Assembly: GCA_042408535.1 (NCBI GenBank) | Contig: JBHORA010000007.1 | Span: 3,869 to 67,868 of the forward strand | Origin: BPIH01 sp042408535 | GTDB lineage: Bacteria; Chloroflexota; Limnocylindria; Limnocylindrales; CSP1-4 | Reading direction: 5' to 3' | DNA length: 64,000 nt | Shown here: positions 7,197 through 15,916 of the stretch, piece by piece | Layout of the letters: the number at the start of each line of letters is the position of its first letter | How positions within the stretch are numbered: position 1 is the stretch's first letter | Position numbers and translations under genes: made by a program | The notes under the pieces: model-generated | The model's database searches: none | What the model was told of the DNA's origin: nothing | What the model saw: only the letters and a program-made list of their open reading frames with translations

Positions 7197-8104
7197 CAGA
7201 AGCACACCGCTATGCCGAGCCGATCGTGATCGAGGTAGACGGGACCGTCGGAACAATCGCGATCGATCAATCGGCTTTTTCCCCCGTATGTTTCTGTCAC
7301 ATTGCCTGCATATTGCTTGTGTCGTTGATGATTCGCCCAATCACTGGCTCCGATCGGACAGCTGCTGCTTGTGTTATAAGGATCGGGGTTGCCGTTCCAC
7401 CAAGCGAACCAAATGAAGTCGGGAACGTGGTCGATGCTGCGAAGTTCGCGAAGGTATGAAGCGCACTGCGATCCATAAACGCCGGCTTTCTGCGCCGGAC
7501 TGACGTGAAGCCACTCGACCCACCCGTCGATGAATGCTTTCGCCGCCGCAATACAGGTGCTGAGAGCCTTTGTGCCACCGCCGTAGGCCTCGAGGTCGTA
7601 GATGATTGGCATCCCGGGCCTGTCCATCCCAAGATTACCAGCCGCAGAGTATGCGGCAGCGGCTTCGCTTCGACCCTGGTTGTGGGCAGTGGCGGGGTCA
7701 AGGCTGATATTGGCGTTCCATGCCGTGTGCTGTTGGCACTCGGGTTTCGGCATCTGTGGACCCACCCAGATCGGCAGCATGCCCCACAGTCGGTTGTCGG
7801 ACACCCATTGTGCCGAGAGGTTCGGCTGTGAACATGCGCGGTTGGCTCCACCGATGTAGATCCCGATGTTCCAATACGGTGATTGAGCCCACCAGGTGTC
7901 CATGAAGCTCTGCGCCGGGGCCGTGCAGGTGTCGAAGCCCTTCTGTTGGCTAATGCCGCTGTAACCGTCGCTCGGCTGCGCCCCAAACAAAACTGAGGCC
8001 AAGAGGACAAAGAGACCTGTGGACGACAGCCAGATAGCCCCTAGGCCTAGGACGCTAGACCTGGGACGGACGACGCGCCTAGATTTCTGGGTGAGACTCT
8101 GCAT
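7196..8104 (-). CDS. Secreted DUF1906 glycoside-hydrolase-like protein
   Basis: A 302-residue exported protein: Arg-rich N-terminus, hydrophobic segment at about 19-42, then the DUF1906 (Rv2525c-like) domain beginning with KGFDTCTAP at 55-63, continuing with NIGIYIGGA, the conserved PIIYDLEAYGG acidic strand and KAGVYGSQCAS. Rv2525c-type domains have a TIM-barrel glycoside-hydrolase-like fold; activity is generally unproven. Several Cys pairs fit an extracytoplasmic location. The gene has noticeably lower GC and more A/T-ending codons than its neighbours, a sign of transfer. The ATG at 8104 was chosen over upstream starts because those would translate the promoter and CA repeat. Coupled to the lipoprotein gene downstream. 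Confidence 0.75.
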   Translation of the reverse strand: MQSLTQKSRRVVRPRSSVLGLGAIWLSSTGLFVLLASVLFGAQPSDGYSGISQQKGFDTCTAPAQSFMDTWWAQSPYWNIGIYIGGANRACSQPNLSAQWVSDNRLWGMLPIWVGPQMPKPECQQHTAWNANISLDPATAHNQGRSEAAAAYSAAGNLGMDRPGMPIIYDLEAYGGGTKALSTCIAAAKAFIDGWVEWLHVSPAQKAGVYGSQCASYLRELRSIDHVPDFIWFAWWNGNPDPYNTSSSCPIGASDWANHQRHKQYAGNVTETYGGKSRLIDRDCSDGPVYLDHDRLGIAVCF

Positions 8105-8169
8105 CGTCCCGTCCAATCCCCTCGCCACTCCCACCCGAGCCGTTTGATGTCCTCGACCGCAGTGCAAAC

Positions 8170-8199
8170 TATATAACACACACACACACACACTGTCAA
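8170..8199 (-). promoter_or_regulatory. Promoter whose spacer is a (GT)9 microsatellite
   Basis: Minus strand: perfect -35 TTGACA (8199-8194), then exactly nine GT units (8193-8176), then TATATA (8175-8170). The spacer is therefore 18 nt made only of a dinucleotide repeat, and a gain or loss of one unit would change -35/-10 spacing by 2 nt. The DUF1906 start is 65 nt downstream of the -10. Such arrangements are known to give phase-variable promoters in other bacteria; that this one switches is inference. Confidence 0.7.
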
Positions 8200-8270
8200 G
8201 CGCTCCGGCCGTCGTTCCCCAAGCATTCCAGGGTCTGTCCTCAGCGGGCAATAAAGGCGAGGCCGAGCGC

Positions 8271-8629
8271 GTGGCGCCGGCCACCTGCCCCGCCTGCGGT
8301 GGGCCGATGAGGGCGAATGGGCCGGCACCACGCCGCCTCCTCTCCGCCGCCGGCGCGATCGAGCTTCGGCGTCGGCGCTACCGCTGCACCGGCTGCGGAG
8401 TGGAGGTCGTGCCCCTCGACGCAGCCCTCGGGCTCGAGCCTCGGACGGCCCACACCCTCGAGGTTCGGGAGCGCGCCTGCTGGCTCGTCACCGAGCCGAG
8501 CTACCAGAAGGCGGTCGAGGCGGCCGCCTAAAGCTCCGGGGCCTCTCGATCGGGCGGGGCGAGCTCCACCGCTGGGTCGCCGAGGAGGGCGGTCGGCTGG
8601 AGGCGCGAGACGCCATTTCTCGACGCTGA
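8271..8629 (+). pseudogene. Transposase N-terminal remnant, frameshifted
   Basis: Frame one (8271-8531) encodes a zinc ribbon CPACGGPM...YRCTGCGVEVVPLD followed by LEPRTAHTLEVRERACWLVTEPSYQKAVE, resembling the N-terminus of UPF0236/ISKra4-like transposases. It stops, and the continuation KLRGLSIGRGELHRWVAEEGGRLEAR, which looks like the next helix-turn-helix piece, lies in another frame up to a stop at 8627-8629. The remaining catalytic part is absent, so this is a dead fragment. Family assignment is tentative; the frameshift and truncation are visible. Confidence 0.6.
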
Positions 8630-8697
8630 GATGGATGATGTGCTCATGGCCATCCCGATGGAACCCATCGCCGGTCGATGCTATTCTGCGTCGCAGT

Positions 8698-8931
8698 ATG
8701 GGAACGCTCGTCCAGATCCGCGACGTCCCCGAGGGCGTCCACCGCACCCTCAAGGCCAGGGCCGCCGCCGCCGGCATGACCCTGTCCGAGTACCTGCGCG
8801 GGCTCCTCGAGCAAGCGGCCAGTCGGCCGACACCGCAGGAGCTCGCAGCTCGCATCCGGGTCCGGGGACGCCTCGAGCCTGGCGAACCGAGCGAGGCGAT
8901 CGTCCGGCGTCTCCGGGAACGAGGCGAGTGA
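8698..8931 (+). CDS. vapB: VapB/FitA-type antitoxin
   Basis: A 77-residue ribbon-helix-helix protein: strand TLVQIRDVPEG (3-13), helices VHRTLKARAAAAG and LSEYLRGLLEQAA, then an unstructured toxin-neutralising tail. It would bind its own operator and block the PIN toxin encoded next. The stop overlaps the toxin GTG (GTGA). An extended -10 (TGCTATTCT, TATTCT at 8682-8687) lies only 10 nt before the ATG and there is no ribosome site, so the mRNA may be leaderless. Sits beside a transposase remnant. Confidence 0.8.
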   Translation: MGTLVQIRDVPEGVHRTLKARAAAAGMTLSEYLRGLLEQAASRPTPQELAARIRVRGRLEPGEPSEAIVRRLRERGE

Positions 8932-9329
8932 CCGTCCTCGACACCTCGGCGGTCGTCGACTTCCTGCTCGGGGCCGAATCCTTCGACGCCGTCGAGGCGA
9001 TCCTCACTCGCGATGCCCCGGTGGCCGCACCGGACCTCCTCGTCTTCGAGACCCTCGCCGTCTTGCGGCGTCTCGCCGCCCGCGAGCCAGGCATCGCGGA
9101 TCGAGCGGCCGGGGCGGTCGAGGACCTGGCCGACCTTCCCCTGGTCCTCTATCCGGCCATGGCGCTCCGGAAGCGGGCCTGGGAGCTCCGAACGAACTTC
9201 ACCGCGGCGGATGCCCTGTTCGTGGCCCTGGCCGAAGCGCTCGGCGAGCCCTTCGTGACGAGGGACAGCGGACTCGCGGCAGCGGTCCGTCGCCACACGA
9301 GCATCGCGGTCGTCGAGCTCGGCGGGTAG
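8928..9329 (+). CDS. vapC: VapC PIN-domain toxin (ribonuclease)
   Basis: A 133-residue PIN domain. Acidic metal-binding residues appear in order: Asp5 in VLDTSAVVDFLL, Glu about 41 in VFETLAVLRRL, Asp about 96 in TAADALFVALAEALG and Asp about 112 in FVTRDSGLA. PIN toxins are Mg-dependent RNases that cut tRNA or rRNA; the target here is unknown. The start is the GTG overlapping the antitoxin stop. All catalytic positions are present, so the toxin should be active. Confidence 0.85.
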   Translation: MTVLDTSAVVDFLLGAESFDAVEAILTRDAPVAAPDLLVFETLAVLRRLAAREPGIADRAAGAVEDLADLPLVLYPAMALRKRAWELRTNFTAADALFVALAEALGEPFVTRDSGLAAAVRRHTSIAVVELGG

Positions 9330-9367
9330 TCGAGGCCCCTCGCTGGGCGAACGGCGGACCCCCGCGG

Positions 9368-9396
9368 TTGACGGCTCGCGCCGGCCGCCGTAGGCT
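9368..9396 (+). promoter_or_regulatory. Candidate promoter of the AAA/VWA operon
   Basis: TTGACG (9368-9373), 17-nt spacer and TAGGCT (9391-9396). It is the only good match between vapC and the ATPase start, and would leave a leader of about 130 nt. Confidence 0.45.
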
Positions 9397-9531
9397 GCCC
9401 AGTCCCGGCCGGTTCGGGGCCGTCCGGCTCCGGAGGGGACGTCGGTGGGCAGCTCCCCCGTCGCCCCGCCGGCACCGCTCCGTCCAGGACCGGCCAGGAG
9501 CGATGGGCGATCCTGCGTGCGAGGTCGGTCG

Positions 9532-10989
9532 ATGGCAGAACAGTCGAGCCCCCCGGAGCCCCGGACCCTGGCCGAGCTCCTCGACTCGGGCTGGCGGCCG
9601 CGCACAGTCAAGGCCGAGCTCCGGGCCAACCTTCTCGCTCGCCTCGGCGAGGGCGGACCGATCTTCCCGGGCATCGTCGGCTACGACGAGACGGTCATCC
9701 CGGCCATCGAGAACGCCATCCTCGCCGGCCAGGACATCGTCTTCCTCGGCGAGCGGGGCCAGGCGAAGACCCGCCTCGCCCGCCTCCTCGTCGGCCTCCT
9801 CGACGAGTGGCTCCCGGTCGTCGCCGGTGGCGAGTTGAACGACGACCCGACCCGCCCGATCAGCCCCACGGCCCGGGCCATCGTCGCCGAGCACGGGCCG
9901 GCGACCCCGATCGCCTGGCTCCACCGGGACCGGCGCTACGGCGAGAAGCTCGCCACCCCGGACATCACCATCGCCGACCTCATCGGCGAGGTCGACCCGA
10001 TCAAGGTCGCCGAGGGCCGCTACCTCTCGGACGAGCTGACGATCCACTACGGCCTCATCCCCCACTGCAACCGCGGCATCTTCGCCATCAACGAGCTGCC
10101 TGACCTCGCCGAGCGGATTCAGGTCGGCCTCCTGAACATCCTCGAAGAGCGGGACGTCCAGATCCGGGGCTTCCACGTCCGGCTGCCCCTCGACCTCTTC
10201 GTCGTCGCCTCGGCGAACCCCGAGGACTACACCTCCCGGGGCCGGATCATCACCCCCCTCAAGGACCGCCTCGGCTCCCAGATTCGGACCCACTACCCGC
10301 GGACCATCGAGGACGAGCTCGCCATCGTCCGCCAGGAGAAGGTCCGCTTCCCGCCCGAGGCGGGCGTGCCTGCCGTCGTGACGCCCTCCTTCATGGAGGA
10401 GATCGTCGCCGAGCTCACCCACCTCGCCCGCCGGAGCCCCGAGGTGAGCCAGCGGAGCGGGGTCTCGGTCCGGGTCAGCGTCGCCAACCTCGAGGTCCTC
10501 GAAGCGGCAGCGCTCAAGCGGGCCGTCCGCCTCGGCGAGCCCGTCGGCGTGCCCCGGGTCAGCGACCTGCCCGCCCTCGTCCCGGCCACCGTCGGCAAGC
10601 TCGAGCTCGAAACCCTCGGCGACGACGTCCCCGAGGAGCGCCTCGTCGAGCGCCTCGTCGCCCGGGCCGTCCTCGCCGTCTTCAACCGGACCTGCCCCCT
10701 CGACGAGCTCGAACCGGTCGTCGAGGCCTTCGAGGAGGGGCTCGTCGTCGAGACCGGCGACCGGCGGCCGGCGGGCGAGTACGTCCGCTGGATGCGGGAG
10801 ATCCCGGGTCTCGAGGCGGCCGTTCGGCGCCTCGGCGCCTTCGATGTCGAGGACACGACCGGGGCCGACCGATCCGCCCTCGAAGCCGCCCTCGTCGCCT
10901 CGGCCGTCGAGCTCGTCCTCGAGGGCCTCCATCTCCAGCGACGGCTGAGCAAGGACCGCCTCGCCGACGCCGTCGTCTATCGGCGCTGA
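9532..10989 (+). CDS. MoxR/ChlI-type AAA+ ATPase
   Basis: A 485-residue AAA+ protein related to magnesium-chelatase subunit I and YehL-type ATPases. It has a P-loop variant FLGERGQAKTRLAR (about residues 71-84; Gly-Gln-Ala-Lys-Thr rather than GxxGxGKT), Walker B region GIFAINELPDL (about 179-189), an arginine-containing LNILEERDVQIRG and sensor-type VVASANPEDYTSRGRI. Such ATPases pair with VWA-domain partners to remodel or insert metals into client proteins. The VWA gene follows after 10 bp, supporting this. The ATG at 9532 begins at the conserved part; an upstream GTG extension is low-complexity. The client is unknown. Confidence 0.85.
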   Translation: MAEQSSPPEPRTLAELLDSGWRPRTVKAELRANLLARLGEGGPIFPGIVGYDETVIPAIENAILAGQDIVFLGERGQAKTRLARLLVGLLDEWLPVVAGGELNDDPTRPISPTARAIVAEHGPATPIAWLHRDRRYGEKLATPDITIADLIGEVDPIKVAEGRYLSDELTIHYGLIPHCNRGIFAINELPDLAERIQVGLLNILEERDVQIRGFHVRLPLDLFVVASANPEDYTSRGRIITPLKDRLGSQIRTHYPRTIEDELAIVRQEKVRFPPEAGVPAVVTPSFMEEIVAELTHLARRSPEVSQRSGVSVRVSVANLEVLEAAALKRAVRLGEPVGVPRVSDLPALVPATVGKLELETLGDDVPEERLVERLVARAVLAVFNRTCPLDELEPVVEAFEEGLVVETGDRRPAGEYVRWMREIPGLEAAVRRLGAFDVEDTTGADRSALEAALVASAVELVLEGLHLQRRLSKDRLADAVVYRR

Positions 10990-10999
10990 GGTGGCGAGG

Positions 11000-13183
11000 A
11001 TGCCTGCCCCGGATCCCCTCGGCCGCCGTCCGCGGCCCTCGTCGGCGGGCCGCTCACCTTCGTCGGCGCCGTGGCTCAGTCGGGCCGCTCGCTACTCCCG
11101 CTGGGAGGAGGGGAGCCAGCTTCCGGATCTCGACGCCACCGACCTCCTCGACGCCCTCACCGACGACCTCCTCGCTGAGGGCGACCTGGAGGCCGCTCTC
11201 CGCCAGCTCCTCGAACGCGGCTGGCAGAGCCAAGATCCGACCCGAGCGCCGCTGCCGGGCCTCGGTGAGCTCCTCGAGCGCCTCGCTCGAGCTCGACGCG
11301 ACGTCCTCGATCGCCACCGCCTCGACGACGCCCTGGCGGACGTGCGGCAAGAGCTGGCTGCCATCGTCGACCGCGAGCAGGGAGCCGTCCGCGAGCGGCT
11401 CGAGCGCCTGGCCGACGCCCCGCCCGATGACCCCGACCTTGCCGAGCGGCTCAGGGCCGCCCTCGAGGAACGCCGGCGGCGGCTCGAGAACCTGCCCGAG
11501 CGGGTCGGCGCCCAGCTCGCCGACCTCGGGACCTACGACTTCCTCGATCAGGACGCCCGCGAGCGCTTCGAGGCCCTCGTCGAGCGGCTTCGATCGCGGG
11601 TCGCGGAAACGCAGCTCGGCGGCCTCGCCGAGACCCTCCGAAGCGCCACCCCGGAGCAGCTGGCGGCAACCCGGGAGATGGTCCGCCAGCTGAACGACCT
11701 CCTCGCCGAGCGGCTCGCGGGGAGCGGCCCGTCGGAAGCGAAGGTCGCCGACTTCCTTCGCCGCTTCGGGGCTGCCTTCCCCGGCGCGACGAGCCTCGAC
11801 GACATCGTCGACCAGCTCGCCGACCGGATGGCCGCCTTCCAGACCCTCCTGAACTCCCTCTCGCCGGAGGCCCGGAGCGAGCTCGCCGAGCTCGTCGATG
11901 CCCTCCTCCGCGACGATCGCCTCCGCTGGGACCTCGCTCGGCTGGCGGCGACCCTCGACCGGCTCATCCCGGGCGGCCTCGGCGGCCGCCTCCGCTTCGG
12001 CGGCCAGACCCCCCTCGGCTTCGAAGCCGCCCTCGAGGCCATCGACCGGGTCGGCGAGATCGACGCCCTTCGCGATGCCCTCCGGCGGGTCGATCGCCCG
12101 GCCGACCTCGGAGCCATCGACCGCGACGCCGTCCGACGACTCCTCGGCGAGGAGGCCGAGCGGGCCCTCGACGCCCTCGCCTCGATCGTCGCCCGCCTGG
12201 AGGCCGAGGGCTACGCCGTCCGGGTCGGCGACCGACTCCAGCTCACGCCTCGGGGGACGCGGCGGATCGGCCAGCGGGTCCTCGACGACGTCTTCTCCCG
12301 CCTCGGGCGGGACGCCTTCGGCGGCCACCGGATCCCACGGGCCGGACGGGGCGGCGAGGCGGGGGAGGGGAGCAAGCCGTACGAGTTCGGCGATCCCTTC
12401 GCCCTCGACCTCCGGGCGACCCTCGACGAAGCCCTCCGGCGGCCCGAGAACGCGCCCCGCGAGCGGACCGGGCTCCTGCGCGACGAGCCGACGCCGTCCC
12501 CGGCCGACGGGGACACCGGCGGGCCGACGGGCCGCTCCGACCGACGGCGGCCGGCCCTCCGCCTCGCCCCGAGCGATTTCCAGGTCTGGCGGACCGAGGA
12601 ACTGACCCGCTCGGCGACGGTCCTCCTCGTCGACATGAGCCGCTCGATGCTCCTCCGCGGCTGCTTCCTGGCGGCCAAGAAAGTCGCCGTCGCCCTCGAT
12701 ACCCTCATCCGAACCCAGTTCCCCCGCGATCGCCTCGCCGTCGTCGGCTTCGCCTACTACGCCCGCGAGATCCGACCGGAGACCCTCGCCGAGCTGTCGT
12801 GGCACGGCTTCGAGTACGGGACGAATCTCCAGCACGGCCTCCAGCTCGCCCGCCAGATCCTCGCCAGGGAGCGGGGCGTGAACCGCTCGATCATCGTCGT
12901 CACCGACGGCGAGCCGACGGCCCACCTCGAGGGGGGCCGGGTCGAGTTCAGCTACCCGCCGACGCGGCGGACCATCGAGGCGACCCTCCGTGAGGTCCTC
13001 CGCTGCACCCGGGAAGGGATCACGATCAACACCTTCATGCTCGAGCGGAGCCGGGCCCTCGCCGAGTTCGTGACCGAGATGACGCGCCTCAACCGCGGTC
13101 GGGCCTTCTACGCCTCCGCCGAGACCCTCGGCCAGTACGTCCTCGTCGACTTCGTCGCCCGCCGGACCCGGAAGGTCTCCTAG
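11000..13183 (+). CDS. VWA-domain partner of the AAA+ ATPase
   Basis: A 727-residue protein. The first 400 residues are highly charged and helical (repeated Leu-Glu-Arg heptads), and the C-terminal 190 residues are a von Willebrand A domain with a MIDAS motif DMSRSM (about 545-550), a conserved Thr in YGTNLQHGL and Asp-Gly in VVTDGEPTAH. It resembles ChlD/CbbO/ViaA-type partners that bridge the ATPase and its substrate. The ATG at 11000 is preferred to the GTG at 10991 because GAGGTGG lies just before it. Co-transcribed with the ATPase, 10 bp apart. Confidence 0.8.
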   Translation: MPAPDPLGRRPRPSSAGRSPSSAPWLSRAARYSRWEEGSQLPDLDATDLLDALTDDLLAEGDLEAALRQLLERGWQSQDPTRAPLPGLGELLERLARARRDVLDRHRLDDALADVRQELAAIVDREQGAVRERLERLADAPPDDPDLAERLRAALEERRRRLENLPERVGAQLADLGTYDFLDQDARERFEALVERLRSRVAETQLGGLAETLRSATPEQLAATREMVRQLNDLLAERLAGSGPSEAKVADFLRRFGAAFPGATSLDDIVDQLADRMAAFQTLLNSLSPEARSELAELVDALLRDDRLRWDLARLAATLDRLIPGGLGGRLRFGGQTPLGFEAALEAIDRVGEIDALRDALRRVDRPADLGAIDRDAVRRLLGEEAERALDALASIVARLEAEGYAVRVGDRLQLTPRGTRRIGQRVLDDVFSRLGRDAFGGHRIPRAGRGGEAGEGSKPYEFGDPFALDLRATLDEALRRPENAPRERTGLLRDEPTPSPADGDTGGPTGRSDRRRPALRLAPSDFQVWRTEELTRSATVLLVDMSRSMLLRGCFLAAKKVAVALDTLIRTQFPRDRLAVVGFAYYAREIRPETLAELSWHGFEYGTNLQHGLQLARQILARERGVNRSIIVVTDGEPTAHLEGGRVEFSYPPTRRTIEATLREVLRCTREGITINTFMLERSRALAEFVTEMTRLNRGRAFYASAETLGQYVLVDFVARRTRKVS

Positions 13184-13295
13184 ACCGTCCCGGGCCCGGA
13201 ACGACAGGTCGCCCGGGCCGACGGGCCATCGGACCCGTCCGCCGCGAGCGGCCGGGAGGCTACCATGGGGACACACCCGCACGAACAGGAGATCG

Positions 13296-14711
13296 ATGTC
13301 CATGCCCTACGTCGCCGCCTCTCCCTCCGACCTCCTCGCCCGCCTCGACGGGGTCGTCCGGATCGAGGACGGCCGGCTCCGGATCCTCGACGAGGCGAGG
13401 CTCCGGGCCGACGCCATCCGCGACCTCGCCTGGACGGCCGCCTTCACCGAGGACGAGGCTGCCGCCGCGGCCGCCCAGTGGATCGTCTGGGAGGCAGCCC
13501 AGGCGACCGGTGCCCGCTCGGCGAGCATCCACGAGCTCTACATGGCCCGCGGTCGGGGCGAGGTGGCCGGGTTCACGGTGCCGGCCATCAACATCCGGGC
13601 CCAGACCTTCGACATGGCCCGCGTCGCCCTCGAGACGGCCGCTCGGCTCGACGTCGGCGCCGTCATCTTCGAGCTTGCCCGGAGCGAGCAAACGTACACC
13701 TACCAGCGGCCGATCGACTACGCGACGAGCGTCCTCGCCGGGGCGATCGCCGCCGGGTGGCGGGGGCCCGTCTTCCTCCAGGGCGACCACTACCAGTTCA
13801 ACGCCAAGAAGTACGCCGCCGACCCGGAGGCGATGACCGAGGAGATCCGACGCGCCTGCCGGCTCGCCACCGAGGCCGGCTACCGGAACATCGACATCGA
13901 CGCCTCGACCCTCGTCGACCTCTCGAAGCCGACCGTCGACGAGCAGCAGCGGACGAACTACGTCCTCACCGCCGAGCTGACGGCTCTCATCCGATCCCTC
14001 GAAGCCGACGGGGTGACGATCAGCGTCGGCGGCGAGATCGGCGAGGTCGGCAAGGCGAACTCGACGGTCGAGGAGCTCCGGGCGTACCTCGACGGCTTCC
14101 GGCGCGAGCTCGCGGCCCGGGCACCGGGGGCGGTCGGGATCAGCAAGGTGAGCGTCCAGACGGGGACGAGCCACGGTGGCGTCGTCCTCCCCGACGGGAC
14201 GGTGGCGAAGGTCGCCGTCGACTTCGGCGTTCACGAGCGTCTCGGCGCGGTCTGCCGGACCGAGTACGGCCTGGCCGGGACCGTCCAGCACGGCGCCTCG
14301 ACCCTCCCCGACGAGATGTTCCACCGCTTCCGGGAGGTCGAGACGGCCGAGATCCACCTCGCCACGGGCTTCCAGAACACCCTCTTCGACCATCCGGCCT
14401 TCCCGGCCGACCTCCGCGAGGCGATGGAGCGCTGGTGCTTCGAGAACGCCGCCGACGAGCGGAAGGAGGGCGAGACCGACGCCCAGTTCGTCTACAAGAC
14501 CCGCAAGAAGACGATCGGCCCCTTCAAGCGCCAGCTCTGGGATCTGCCGACGAAGGACGAGATCCTCGCCGTCCAGGCGGACAAGATCGGCTTCCTCTAC
14601 GACCAGCTCGGGGTCGTCGGCACGCGGGCGATGGTCGAGCGGTACGTGACGCCCGTCGAGCTCCACCGGCCGCTTCCGGAGGTTCTCCGCGCCGGCGCGG
14701 CCACCCGGTGA
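13296..14711 (+). CDS. Class II (metal-dependent) aldolase family protein
   Basis: A 471-residue protein of the class II fructose/tagatose-bisphosphate aldolase superfamily. Conserved features include VPAINIRAQTFDMARVALE near residue 90, a metal-ligand region FLQGDHYQFN (about 165-174), GYRNIDIDAST, GGEIGEVG (about 247-254) and SHGG in the C-terminal half. The length is larger than the roughly 300-residue canonical enzyme because of N- and C-terminal extensions, so the substrate could differ from fructose 1,6-bisphosphate. AGGAGATCG precedes the ATG. It overlaps the phosphatase gene by 4 bp, suggesting a shared sugar- or inositol-phosphate pathway. Confidence 0.75.
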   Translation: MSMPYVAASPSDLLARLDGVVRIEDGRLRILDEARLRADAIRDLAWTAAFTEDEAAAAAAQWIVWEAAQATGARSASIHELYMARGRGEVAGFTVPAINIRAQTFDMARVALETAARLDVGAVIFELARSEQTYTYQRPIDYATSVLAGAIAAGWRGPVFLQGDHYQFNAKKYAADPEAMTEEIRRACRLATEAGYRNIDIDASTLVDLSKPTVDEQQRTNYVLTAELTALIRSLEADGVTISVGGEIGEVGKANSTVEELRAYLDGFRRELAARAPGAVGISKVSVQTGTSHGGVVLPDGTVAKVAVDFGVHERLGAVCRTEYGLAGTVQHGASTLPDEMFHRFREVETAEIHLATGFQNTLFDHPAFPADLREAMERWCFENAADERKEGETDAQFVYKTRKKTIGPFKRQLWDLPTKDEILAVQADKIGFLYDQLGVVGTRAMVERYVTPVELHRPLPEVLRAGAATR

Positions 14712-15589
14712 GCCGGGCTGCGGAGGGGCCGAGCAGCATCGGTCCGAGGACCTTCGGTCCCGAGTGGAGCGCAAGCCTCCGACGGGCGAGCGAGGGCGAC
14801 CTCGCCGCCTGGCTCCGGTTTGCCCTCGACTGCGCCGACGCCGCCGACGCCATCGCCCTCCGCTTCTTCCGGGAGGCCGTCGAGGTCCGGGCGAAGCCCG
14901 ATCGGAGCTTCGTGACCGAGGCCGATTTGGCCATCGAGCGGCTCCTCCGGGAGCGGATCGCCGACGCCTATCCGGCCCACGGTGTCGTCGGCGAGGAGGA
15001 GGGTGACGACGGCGCAGACGCCGTGGCCCGCTGGTACCTCGATCCGATCGACGGGACCCACAACTTCATGCGCGGGATCCCGCTCTTCGGCATCCTCCTC
15101 GCCCTCGAGGTCGAGGGCGAGCTCCAGCTCGGCGTCCTCTCGGCCCCGGGTCTCGGCAGCCGCTGGTACGCGGCTCGGGGCGCCGGGGCGTGGGCGATCC
15201 ACCGCTTCGGGACCGACGCCGACCGACCGCGGCGGATCGGCGTCTCGTCGGTCGATCGGCTCGCGGAAGCCCAGCTCCTCTACCGATCGCTGACGGACAT
15301 CGAGGCGAGCGGGGTCGGGCCTGGCTTCCGCTCGCTCCTCGGGCGTGTCTGGCGGAGCCGGGGCTTCGGCGACTTCTGGGGCTACGCCCTCGTCGCCGAG
15401 GGCGCTGCCGAGGCGATGGTCGAGGCCGACCTCTCGCCCTGGGACCTCGCCGCCCCGACGGTCCTCGTCGAGGAGGCCGGCGGTCGGATCACGGACTTGG
15501 TGGGCCGGCGGACGATCCACGGCCGGAGCGCCCTCGCCTCGAACGGCCGCCTCCACGACGCGCTCCTCCGCGCGCTCCAGGCGGGCTGA
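14708..15589 (+). CDS. Inositol monophosphatase-family phosphatase (HisN/SuhB-like)
   Basis: A 293-residue Mg-dependent phosphatase of the IMPase fold. The three metal motifs are all present: GEEEG (about 97-101), DPIDGTHNFMRG (about 113-124) and WDLAAPTVLVEEAGG (about 245-259). The family dephosphorylates inositol phosphate, histidinol phosphate, PAP or sugar bisphosphates; sequence alone does not choose. The GTG start overlaps the aldolase stop (GTGA), and in-frame sequence upstream is the shadow of that gene. With the aldolase it may act in sugar-phosphate metabolism. Confidence 0.85.
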   Translation: MSRAAEGPSSIGPRTFGPEWSASLRRASEGDLAAWLRFALDCADAADAIALRFFREAVEVRAKPDRSFVTEADLAIERLLRERIADAYPAHGVVGEEEGDDGADAVARWYLDPIDGTHNFMRGIPLFGILLALEVEGELQLGVLSAPGLGSRWYAARGAGAWAIHRFGTDADRPRRIGVSSVDRLAEAQLLYRSLTDIEASGVGPGFRSLLGRVWRSRGFGDFWGYALVAEGAAEAMVEADLSPWDLAAPTVLVEEAGGRITDLVGRRTIHGRSALASNGRLHDALLRALQAG

Positions 15590-15598
15590 AGGAACTCC

Positions 15599-15916
15599 TT
15601 GACCGGCGCAAGTTCTCGCGCACCCAGCGCAGGTCCCGTTGCTCGCCTGTGCTGGCCGCTCCGTCACTCGCATGGAAACAACAACTTCCACGCGAGCTTC
15701 GTCATATCCGACGGGGAGCCCCTTGGCCAGGATCGCTTCGGGCTCGACGACAACAATCGGGTGAACGACAGCTTCGGCCTTCACCTCCTCACTCATTCAG
15801 GGCAGTGGGTACTGTGGAACGCGGCGAATGCTCCCGGCACCCGAACGTTCGGCGGGAACCCGCCCTTCTACGACGAAGTGAAGCGCTATTCCGCATTTCG
15901 GACGGACGACCAATGA
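15599..15916 (+). pseudogene. Fragment of an unknown protein, or a small gene of foreign origin
   Basis: The part from about residue 26 on (NNNFHASFVISDGEPLG, FGLDDNNRVNDSFGLHLL, SGQWVLWNAANAPGT, ending YDEVKRYSAFRTDDQ) looks like real protein, but the first 25 residues do not and the only start is a TTG with no good ribosome site. GC is clearly lower than in the flanking genes. The stop overlaps the ATG of the next gene (ATGA), so it may still be translated and coupled. I treat it as the 3' remnant of a larger gene; an intact small gene is possible. Confidence 0.4.

Noticed and set aside
13184..13295. Terminator from the CCCGGGCC/GGCCCGGG-like repeats after the VWA gene
   Set aside because: Complementarity is short and there is no T-run; could be chance in such GC-rich sequence.
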